From Diphasiastrum complanatum (Eukaryota; Streptophyta; Lycopodiopsida; Lycopodiales; Lycopodiaceae): a DNA stretch of 64,000 bases. The stretch spans positions 43,132,858 to 43,196,857 of the forward strand of contig CM055097.1 in assembly GCA_029204225.1 (NCBI GenBank), in the 5' to 3' direction. Positions 55,317-64,000 of the stretch are shown here, piece by piece (the first letter of the stretch is position 1; each line of letters begins with the position of its first letter). Position numbers and translations under genes: made by a program. The notes beneath the pieces were generated by a model that had not been told where the DNA came from, did no database searches, and was given only the letters and a program-made list of their open reading frames with translations.

Positions 55317-58300
55317 TTACATAACCAGATCTAAGCCAAGTTTGGCTCTAAAAGTCTCAAACTTTTCTTTACTTAAAGCTTTTGTAAATATATCACCAAC
55401 TTGTAATAACGTAGAACAATGTACAATACTTATATCTTCAGATTGTAACTTCTCACGCACAAAGTGATATTTTACCTCAATATGTTTTGTCCTTGCGTGA
55501 AAGATAGGATTCTTAGCCAATTGTATTCCACTTTGACTGTCACAAAAAATAATAGTAGGATTTACCTGCCTCATGCCAATCTCACATAACAACTTACATA
55601 GCCAAACAGCTTTCTGAGTAGCAGAACTCAACGCTTTATATTCGGCTTCTATAGAAGAAAGAGAAATAGTATCTTGCTTCTTGCTAGACCATGAAAAACA
55701 ACCGGTACCAAAATTGAAGGCATAACCTGTTGTTGACTTTCTATCATCTATACTTCCTGCCCAATCAGCGTCAACATAACCCTGCAACTTCGGTAAAACA
55801 CTTTGTCTTTTGTAGATTAGGCCAAGGTTAGGTGTACCTTTCACACACCTCAAAATCCTTTTTGCAGCTTTCCAATGGTCCATAGTGGGTGATGACATGA
55901 ATTGACTAATCAAACTTACAACATAGCAGATATCAGGACATGTAGTCGTAAGATATATCAAACTCCCAACTAGCTGACGAAATAGAGTAGCGTCAACATG
56001 TGCACTATCATCAATACGAGATAATTTCTTACCAGCTTCGCAAGGGGTGATGGAAGGTTTGCACTCTGTCATGTGAAATCTCTCCAATATCTTGCCCACA
56101 TACTTGTTTTGACATAACCTGATATCACTGCCAGTTTGCCATACTTCAACACCCATGCAATAGTGCATAAGATCTAAATCTATCATCTCAAACTGCTTGC
56201 ATAAGTTGGCTTTGATAGAACGAGTGAGGTTCTCATCATTGCCCGTGATAATGATATCATCAACGTAAAGTACAATCAAGGCAATGCTATCATCATTTAT
56301 AAGAACATAAAGGTTTGGATCTGAATTTGTTCTTACAAACCCATGAGAAAGAAAGTATTTGTCAATGCATCCATACCATGTGCGTGGCACTTGCTTAAGG
56401 CCATAAAGTGCTTTGTGTAGTTTACATACCTTCTTTTCTTGCCCTTTTGCCATGAAGCCCTGTGGTTGGACCATGTAAACTTCTTCCTCTAAGTCACCAT
56501 TTAAAGATGCAGACTTCACATCCATTTGATGGATCTTCCACCCAAAATGAGATGCTAAGGCAATGATAAGGCGTAGCGTAGTCCACTTAGCCACTGGAGC
56601 AAATGTCTCTTCATAGTCAATTCCTTTGCTTTGCTCATAACCCTTCACTACTAGGCGTGCCTTATGCCTTGCTATCGTGCCATCCATATGAAACTTTGTT
56701 TTAAACACCCATTTGTTGCCAATGGGTTTCTTTCCAAGTGGTAGATCAACCAACTCCCATGAATCATGCCTGTGGATGGATTCTATTTCCTCTTCCATTG
56801 CCCTTTGCCACTCTTTGTGATCTTTTGCCTCATCAAAGGTTGATGGATCCGAACACTTCAAAATGTCACTCATTAGGGCATAGTTCACATGATAACGATC
56901 GGGAGACTTCCTTTCCCGCGTTGATCTTCTCACTTCTCCTTGTGTGCTAGATCCTGATTGATTTAGCTTTGCGTCCTTCATGATCTTTTCATACCATTTT
57001 GGTATCTTAGATTCAGGTGATACACTACGTGGAGAGTATGTATCCCAAGGAGTGTCTAAGTAATCTCTCTTACTTCCAACCGGTTTCTCCTTTATTGCTC
57101 CTATTGGCAAGTACCTCCCCCTAGGCTCTTGAATAGATGATGTCCTTTCATACTTGCCCTCTCGACTCTCATCTTCACGTGCATCATCTTGTGGAGCATC
57201 TTCTTCATCTTCTTCCTCCAAAATTGTGGGAAGTCTTTTGATGCTTTCACCACTTGCATGGTCTTCACCTTCATACCTATGCGTTTCATCAAAGATCACA
57301 TCTTTGCTAATGTGAATCTTGTTCATTACAAGATCAAAACACCTATATGCCTTCGTCCTCTCATCATAACCGACGAAGATACACTTGATTGCTTTGGCAT
57401 CAAGTTTCTTTCGCTCCTCTTTTGGCACATGTACATAGGCCTTACATCCAATGACACGAAACTTGTTAATTTTTGGCTTTATTCCTGTAAATACTTCTTC
57501 AGGAGTCACATTTGGAACCGCAACTGTAGGGCTCCTATTTTGCAAGAACGTTGCCGCACTACACACTTTCGACCAAAGTGAATTGGTCAAGCCCATTTGC
57601 TTCATCATGGAGCGTGCACTCTCCATAATAGTCCCGTTTTTCCTTTCAGCTACACCATTACTATGCGGCGTGTGTGACTGTGTGAATTGTCTTTTGATGC
57701 CGTGTTCTTTGCAAAAGTCCTCAGAATCATCAAATTTGTATTCGCCCCCTCTATCAGATCTTAGCACTTTGATGCATGCATCCAGTTGGTTCTCTACCAA
57801 GGTCTTGAACTCCTTGAAATGAGCAAAAGCGTCAGATTTCTTCTTCAAGAAATAAATCCATGTCCTCCTAGAGTAATCATCTATGAAAGTCATAAAATAA
57901 TTTGCTTTCCCCAATGACATGGTCTTCATTGGGCCGCACAGGTCGCTGTGAATGAGTTCCAACGGTTTCTTAGCTCTTGCAGCTCCACCTTTCTTGAATG
58001 TCTCCCTGTGATGCTTTCCCATGATGCATCCTTCACATATTGCATGATGATCATCCTACAATGCCGATAACCCTATTACCATCTTCAGCTTCACCATCAA
58101 TCTCAAGCTCCCATAATTCAAATGACCAAGTCTTCTGTGCCACAACTCAAATTGAGATGCTGTTGAGATAACCAAACCATATTCTTCTGGTTTTGCAGCA
58201 TCCAATTTATAAAGGCCACAATTACTATCTTTATAACCCTTCACCACCACTTTATGGTTGTGGTTCATATCCCTCATAAGGCATCCATCCTTGAAAAATT

Positions 58301-58661
58301 CAACCTTAAGATGTTGATTTTCCATTACACCAACAGAAAGCAAACTCTTTTTGAGTCCAGGAACATAAAGCACATTAGGGATGTTCTTGATTTTACCATC
58401 AAAAAACTGCACATGTACATTGCCCACACCCTGTATTTGGCATTCCTCTCCATTGGCTTGAGTGACATAATCCCCATCATCGTTTAGTGAGAATTTCTCA
58501 AACCAATCACGTTTCCCGGTCATATGTCTTGTGGCGCCTGAATCTATGAACCATCTGGCACCATCATCAACTTGGGATGCCAATGCCGATGAGAAGACAC
58601 TTGTCTCGTCATCTTCTCCATCATCTTTGGCAATGTTGCCTTGTTGAGTCACTTTTCCCAT
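55317..58661 (-). pseudogene. Tnt1-like Copia pol, open except for one stop
   Basis: One continuous frame holds protease (RWFIDSGATRHMTGKRDWFE, with the DSG catalytic motif), GAG-pre-integrase (ELWHRRLGHLNYGSLRLM), integrase (KPLELIHSDLCGPMKTMS, TFIDDYSRRTWIYF, HTPHSNGVAERKNGTIMESA), RT (KWVFKTKFHMDGTIARHKAR, QMDVKSASLNGDLEEEVYMV, LIVLYVDDIIITGND) and RNase H (YVDADWAGSIDDRKSTTGY, SLSSIEAEYKALS). The only break is TAG at about 58056-58058, between GAG-pre-integrase and the integrase zinc-site end. The 901 codons downstream are intact. The order and motifs identify the Tork/Tnt1-type Copia lineage. It is the best preserved full pol in the window. Confidence 0.92.
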
Positions 58662-58663
58662 CT

Positions 58664-59453
58664 TTATGTCCGCTTTCTTCTTGTAACACTCGCATGCCCA
58701 ATGACCCAGTTTGTGGCAATAGTAACATTTGCCTTTCTTCTTCTTTTTTCCTTTTGATGATGACTCTCCCTCGTCATCATCATCCTGGATTTCTTAGGAA
58801 TCCTTTTCCATCCTTTTTGCTTGCCTTTAGCAAGCAAGGCTTGATCCTCCTGTGGGGTTTGCCTTGACTTCACCACTTTGCGACGCTGCTCTTCTTGCAA
58901 CATGATTCCGTGGAAGTCTTCAAAAGTAGGCAACCTCTCCCTCGAAGCAATGCCGCTCACAAACATCTGTAGCCCGTCCGAGACATCGCTCATTGTGGTA
59001 TGTACCAATTCAACGTCCCTAATTGGTTCTCCAATTGCCACAAGTTGATCTCTTGGCTCCTTTATCCTGGTGAAGAAAGATTCCACTGATTCACTTTCTT
59101 CCATCCTTACTACGTTCAATCTTGACTTCAAGAACATGGCCCGAACTGGATTGCAAGTTTGAAATTGCATTCTAAGAGCTTCCCAAGCTCCCCTAGCCAT
59201 CGTGACATCACTTATATGAGTGATTACATGGTCTTTTACTAAAATATTGATTAAGGATGATGCTCTCTGCGCCTTTTTATCAAAGCCCTCATGTCACCTA
59301 GAGTGGTATTTGGCCGGACTTCAATACCTGCCATGATCTCCCATAACTCTTTCTCCATCAAAATGCTCTTCATTTTGAATTTCTAGATGTTGTATTTAGA
59401 AGCCCCATCAAGTTTGCTTGCATCGCCCAAAATTGCCTCATTGATGTTTGCCA
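58664..59453 (-). pseudogene. Tnt1-like gag with one frameshift before the zinc knuckle
   Basis: It begins MANINEAILGDASKLDGASK (59453), with a TAG shortly after, and continues in the frame of 59200-58664 (VRMEESESVESFFTRIKEPR). The knuckle CYYCHKLGHWACEC (about 58728-58687) is read in the pol frame. A one-base shift near 58785-58800 separates it from the capsid part. A gag-pol shift just here may be decay rather than programmed, since Tnt1-type elements normally use a single frame. Confidence 0.8.
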
Positions 59454-59654
59454 TCTCCAAACTGCTTGAAACTCCACCTGTAGGCTATAAAGCGTATGCC
59501 GAAGCCAACCGTGATGTTAGAAATCACAAATAATGACCTGCAATTTTTGGCTTACCAGGTCACTCGCCGCTCTTTCGCCAAATTGCAAGCCAAACTGGCG
59601 TCGCTTTTCGAAATGCTTCTCGTCACCAACTACCAACTACCTGCCAGAGAATTG

Positions 59655-60790
59655 CTGCTCCTGACGTGATGGTGCATCCTCTTGAGACACTTTTGCAGTC
59701 GTCCTTGATGCCCAACTAGCATCACTATAGGAAAGCATCTGACCCTGCATCACAAGAATAACACAAGCCAAAATTTTTCGTTAATTGATGGTATTGCAAA
59801 ATTCATTTCACAATCTTCCAACGAGTTGAGCCTGGATTCGTACAGAATTGGCTCATCCTGAACATGACATAAGCTATGTCAAGACATGCATTATCTGCAA
59901 GGTACATCAGCGATCCAATCAGCTTCCTGTATGGTGTAAGCTGCATCAATTCTCTTTCTTCTTCAGTCTTCGAACAGTCTTCATTTGTCAGGACTGTTCC
60001 TGCAAGCATGGGAGTATTTGCTCCTTTGCAACTCAGCATCCCAAAATCTTCTAGGATTTTCTGGGTATATCTGGACTGATGAAGGTATAATTTACCTCCC
60101 TCATAGTCCCTGTCAATCTATAAGCCAAGATAACATCTGGCTTCTCCCAGGTCTGCAATCTCAAAATGTTTCGAGATGTCATACTTCACCTCAGCAATAA
60201 ACTCTTCACTTTTACAGAGTATCAAAGTGTCGTCCACATATACAACTACAATGATGATCTTCCCATATGTAATTCTTATATAAACATTGGAATCAGCCAT
60301 TAGTGGCTTGAATCCTAAGGATTTCAGGGCTTGATCTTTCTTCTTATACCATTGTCGTGCTGACTGCTTCAGACCATAGATACTCCTATGCATTCTGCAT
60401 GCATAAGTAGGAAGTGAGTTCGAAATGTAGCCTGGAGGTTGATCCATGTAGACTTCTTCGTCTAGTTCGCCATGTAAGAACGTTGTCTTTTCGTCCACGA
60501 TGTGAATCCTGAGATCATAAGCAGCTGCATATGCAAATAGTAAACGTTGGGACGAATGTTTCACGACAGGAGAGAAGGTTTCAGCATAGTCAATACCATA
60601 TCTCTGAGAAAACCCCTTCGTTACAAGTCTTGCTTTATACTTAGAAATATCTCCATTCGGTCCATACTTTAGCTTGTATACCCACTTGTATTTTACAGTC
60701 TTTTTCGTTTATCTGGTAATGGTTGCAATATTCTTCCTCATGGATTTCATCTCTTCATTCATGGCTTGGATCCATTGGTCCTTCTCTAGA
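59655..60790 (-). pseudogene. RT and start of RNase H of the outer Copia
   Basis: The minus strand reads KWVYKLKYGPNGDISKYKAR, YGIDYAETFSPVVKHSSQRL, HIVDEKTTFLHGELDEEVYM, YGLKQSARQWYKK, IIIVVVYVDDTLILCKSEEF (YVDD) and PYRKLIGSLMYLADNACLDI. It then goes into RNase H (LCYSCDAGSDAFL) up to about 59655. Several stops and frame changes occur. The family is that of the element at 1-3630. Its end is at 54810-54975, across the nested Tnt1-like element. Confidence 0.85.
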
Positions 60791-62740
60791 CGACACTAAC
60801 AGTTCGAAAGGAAGCTATGTGGAGGTACTCTTGGGCCAATTGCTTTCTGGCTTGGAAACTATGAATGCCGTCCAAAACCAAAAAAAATGATAATAATCTA
60901 CAGTGAAAAAATCAAAATCAGAAACAAATCTACATTCGACTGGGTCTACTAAAATTACAAAATGTGTGACAATAGCCTATGTATGATTTTAAAAATTAAT
61001 ATCTAAATTTTGTACATGTGTTTTGTTAGGCTCTCAAATCTCCATTGGTCTATGGATGGATCAATAGGAGGTCGATTGCACTAGTCAATATCCAAAATTA
61101 ATGTAATATCTCTAATTTTTATTTTTATTTTTATGAAGTTTATTTTTAATTCTAGAGATTTCAAATGTATTTTTCAATGGTTGAAACGAGGCTCCAAACA
61201 AAAATAAGGTGGACTCTTCTATTTTTTTTTTCTACTTTCTTTAGAAGAAATAACTTTCGGTGGTTTAGCCCTTGTTTTGGGTGTAGCTCTTGGTCTCTCG
61301 ATTGTGCTTTTAGTAGGTCCAACAACAATAGATCTTTTCTTTTTTTTCGGTGGGGGGCTGATTCAAAAGGTGCTGATTTTTCACTAACATCTTTGTTGAA
61401 AGAGGTAGTGGAAGAAGGTATTTTGCCACGTTTCAATGTAACTGACTTTGAACTACAAAAAAAAAAAAAAAGATTGGATCCTTCCCCTTAGCAACAACAA
61501 TGAGCACATTCTTTAAACATTGTTTCAAGCTCTACATGACAGAGGACAACAAAATTATATTAGAGTTGGAATAAAAAACAATGACAAAAAAAAGAAAGAG
61601 AAATGACCGAGAACACCAGTATTTTTTTTAAGTTGTTTAAAAAAAAATGCCTAAATTTTGAAAGTTAAATTTATAAGTATAACAGAAAATTCAAACAATC
61701 TCATTATCTTGAAATTTACAAATATAAAAAAAATTTAAGATATCAAATTCCATAGGATTCGAGATCTTAGAGAGAGTGAAAGCCATTCAGAAGATAGAGA
61801 TAGTTATTTAATCTGTAACTAGCTAAGTAAGATCACTGCACATAGTGTAGCATTATTGTGAACCATTCTTGGGCACATGATTGTAATCTGATCGTTGCAT
61901 TCACAATTGCTTAATTCAGATGCTCTATTCTTCTTATGTGTATTGCACTACGAATGCTTTCTGATTGTTTTCTTTCTCTATTGACACACACTCAATTCAG
62001 AATGTCTAATCTCGAAGGAAACATGGCTATCGCAGACGCCTAATTATTCACTCCCTTCATGGTTGTCTCTGAAATCTACCAAAACATTTCTCCATTCGAT
62101 CTAAGTTAATACTTTGTTGTAGTTTTGGTAAAGATCTTGAAATTTTTCTCTATGTTGGAGTTGTGTTTTTTCTTTCACACATAATCTATTTGAGAGCACC
62201 CCAACAGTGTCGGAAAGAGGTGTGCATAAGATAGGTCAATGGCGGAATAAACTATCTTCCTCTTTCTCAATGCATGACTACACTTATCAATTTTGAACAA
62301 AACAATAGTGATAGAAATCACGTTCAATCTTATAGTAACTAACTTTGAAATCATCAGTACTACAGTAATTACGTAGCCAAATAATAATGCATTGAATTAT
62401 CAGACAAATAATTTGTCGCGAAGAACTATAGAAATGCGTACATTCTGAGACGAAGCTGAACGCAATAAAAGATAGTATTGACTCAGTATGAAAATGAAAC
62501 ATAAGTAAATGAGTACAATAAGTTGCATATCGAAGCCGCGTACTCTATGCTATCTCTGAACGACAAAAAATGAAAGTCTGAATTAAGCGCAATGCTGATA
62601 AGCATTAGCGCAATAGCAATCTCTAAAACAACTCTAAGAAGTGAGCTAGAATGCTCAGGAGTGTTCAAGCTCACATGCTTGAGAAAGAGAGAGAGCTAAC
62701 TATTCAAATGCCTGATCATAACTTGATTGATTGTATGAAT
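60791..62740. other. AT-rich stretch without a recognisable gene
   Basis: Poly-A/T runs are frequent. The frame at 61161-61436 is Lys/Arg-rich with no similarity seen. From about 62200 the sequence (AATGGCGGAATAAAC, then a run of GAGAGAGAG near 62688) resembles an LTR leading into the block shared with 17330-17405. Confidence 0.4.
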
Positions 62741-62754
62741 ATGAACAACTATAT

Positions 62755-62820
62755 ATACTAAGCAATTAGGTCGTCAATTGTGATTGCTAGTTGGCTGGTG
62801 TCCGCTGGCATCCATCCGGT
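62755..62820. repeat. Repeat block shared with 17340-17405
   Basis: TATACTAAGCAATTAGGTCG, then TTGGCTG and GCATCCATCCGGTT, occur in the same order and spacing as at 17340-17405. The two loci are probably parts of one LTR family. Confidence 0.7.
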
Positions 62821-63245
62821 TCCTTGTCATTGAGTGATGATAGGACCTTCAATGGAAATAGTCGACTGAGAATTTTACATACCTTCCAATGATCCTTGTC
62901 ATATTTCTCCTGGCATCTGAAGCAAAGCCCCATTGCTCTAAGTTTTTTCTCTTGGTCATCCGATAGTCTTTGAACAGGTCTTGGCTTTTGATTGTCCGTC
63001 ATTGTAGATATTGTTCCCTTCCCCACAACTTTAGTTTCCGGTTTCTCGCCAACTTTGACTGTTGGATAATGCACAATAGTACCCTTATTGGTATTATTGT
63101 TACTTTTGTTATCCTTGAAGACTCTAGTCGAGATGTTTGACTTATAAAACTGATAGGTACCACACTGAGACTTTAAAGTCCCATAAGACATGTTGATTGC
63201 AGTCGTCCCTTGTTTTTGATAAAGGTTTTGAGCTCCGGTGCCCAC
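62787..63245 (-). pseudogene. Gypsy gag C-terminal fragment
   Basis: The frame ends with RLSDDQEKKLRAMGLCFRCQ and EKYDKDHWKVCKI. This is the zinc-binding C-terminus of a Ty3/Gypsy gag of the GLCFRCxEKYxxGHxC type. An insertion in the knuckle gives an irregular His-Cys spacing. The N-terminal part (Asn/Thr/Lys-rich) is not recognisable. No protease or RT follows in the next few kilobases. Confidence 0.7.
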
Positions 63246-63802
63246 ACGTGCGGTTTTTTTTTTTTTTTTTTAAAGTTGATTTTTGAATCTAATGAAAACT
63301 TCAAAATGAAAAAAAATTGAAGAAAATCTACAAAGGAGCAAAACTTCAATAGTGAAAAGTTGAAGTGCTTCTCTCCCAAATTTTCTACCAAAACTAGGAT
63401 TATACCTCCTTCACAAGAATTGCGATATCTCTCTCAATTTTCAACCAAATTGGCTGCAAATTGACTCAAATTCAAGCCAAGAGAGATCTACAATCCTATA
63501 GAGATACAACCATAAAATTTGACCAAAATTTCAACCAAAAATAGAGAAAACAAACTGCAAAAACTGTCACTAACTAAAATTGGAATGAAAACACAATGGC
63601 CATAACTTGGTCATTATAGCTCCAAATCAGAAAATCAGTACCTCTAGAAAGCTAAAAGAATGATCTATTGATATACAACAAGAAACTACACAAAAAATGA
63701 AGATTAAATGGCCAACTTGAAATTAAAAATCAAGAAAACTAGAACAAGAAACTCTACTAAACTTAGCAAAATCCACCAAATCTGATGGGGAAAGGATCTA
63801 AT
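63246..63802. other. Retroelement leader-like non-coding region
   Basis: The sequence is AT-rich with many CAAAATT and ACCAAAATT words. No gene is seen. It lies between the gag fragment and a primer site, so it may be the leader of a minus-strand retroelement. Confidence 0.4.
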
Positions 63803-63814
63803 GCTCTGATACCA
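63803..63814 (-). other. Primer binding site of a minus-strand retroelement
   Basis: The minus-strand reading is TGGTATCAGAGC, the exact iMet primer site. It is followed on plus by AAAATTG and a TG at 63819 that would begin the LTR, running out of the window. Confidence 0.8.
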
Positions 63815-63818
63815 AAAT

Positions 63819-64000
63819 TGTCATGTGCCAATCTTAGCATTCAAACATCTAATCCATTCATTAACATCAAAATATCATGACAATTCAAGAAATCAAGAAA
63901 CTAGTCAAAATTCAAGAAACTAACTAAATGTTGCCAAACTTCACCAAAATAGGTAAAAATAGCTTCCATTATTCATTATTATTGATCATTCACAAGATTA
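63819..64000 (-). repeat. Beginning of an LTR truncated by the window edge
   Basis: It starts TGTCATGTGCCAATC next to the primer site. The second LTR and most of this one are outside the window. Confidence 0.5.

Larger units (their letters stand above)
54980..59640 (-). mobile_element. Tnt1-like Copia nested in another Copia
   Basis: A nearly complete coding region (gag 59453-58664, pol 58661-55317) lies between the two halves of another Copia. The LTRs are not clear. The purine tract may be TTGAGGGAGAG near 55230, and the first 200 bp beyond the gag start show no repeat of the left flank. Boundaries are therefore approximate. Confidence 0.6.

Overview
The window looks like repeat-dense nuclear DNA from a land plant. 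It carries one recognisable host gene, a secreted GH31 alpha-glucosidase/alpha-xylosidase with spliceosomal introns. Nearly everything else is nested Copia and Gypsy LTR retrotransposons with tRNA-iMet-type primer sites (TGGTATCAGAGC and variants), plus several copies of an unusual DNA transposon. The lineage within plants cannot be fixed from sequence alone. I recognised no rRNA, tRNA or CRISPR.

The main discovery is a TIR element at 18514-27870 (copy B, 9,357 bp) that splits a Gypsy integrase gene. Its ends are a 35-bp perfect inverted repeat beginning CATTAGAGGAG. It has four genes: Y (+), H3-Ulp1 (-), X (+) and T (-). Y/H3-Ulp1 and X/T converge. H3-Ulp1 and X diverge from a shared 0.8-kb control region holding five copies of a GCGCACAAGTGCGATAT-like motif. 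H3-Ulp1 encodes a histone H3-type histone fold joined through a Pro/Lys-rich linker to a Ulp1/C48 cysteine-protease domain, in four exons. T is a transposase candidate with conserved D, GDLK, CxxC, CTLHAE and GMEKSH blocks. X and Y match no family I know.

Three more partial copies show that this is a family. Copy A (about 3640-9576) has X, T and Y pieces and its right end abuts a Gypsy reverse transcriptase. Copy C (about 39660-41632) is an internal deletion with Y and Ulp1 tails plus one terminus. Copy D (41865-43774) is a second H3-Ulp1 gene on the + strand whose protein begins MARTKQTTR, almost the canonical H3 tail. Removing copy B from the Gypsy integrase keeps the reading frame and the family spacing with nothing left over, which suggests insertion without target-site duplication.

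Layout: 1-3630 decayed Copia and its LTR (minus); 3640-9576 copy A; 9577-9740 Gypsy RT piece; 12326-15564 GH31 gene with one in-frame stop; 16690-17990 retroelement relics; 18010-37606 a Gypsy element (minus) interrupted by copy B and by a young, internally deleted Copia (28456-32366, TSD AGAAT, 682-bp LTRs); 37882-38810 and 45851-46827 inverted LTR-like repeats around copies C and D; 47066-50108 Copia (plus); 50110-50560 Copia gag; 52258-53170 a DNA-methyltransferase-like relic cut by a TRIM element (53171-53837); 53838-60790 a Copia split by a Tnt1-like Copia; 62787-63245 Gypsy gag; 63803-64000 a Copia primer site and LTR start.
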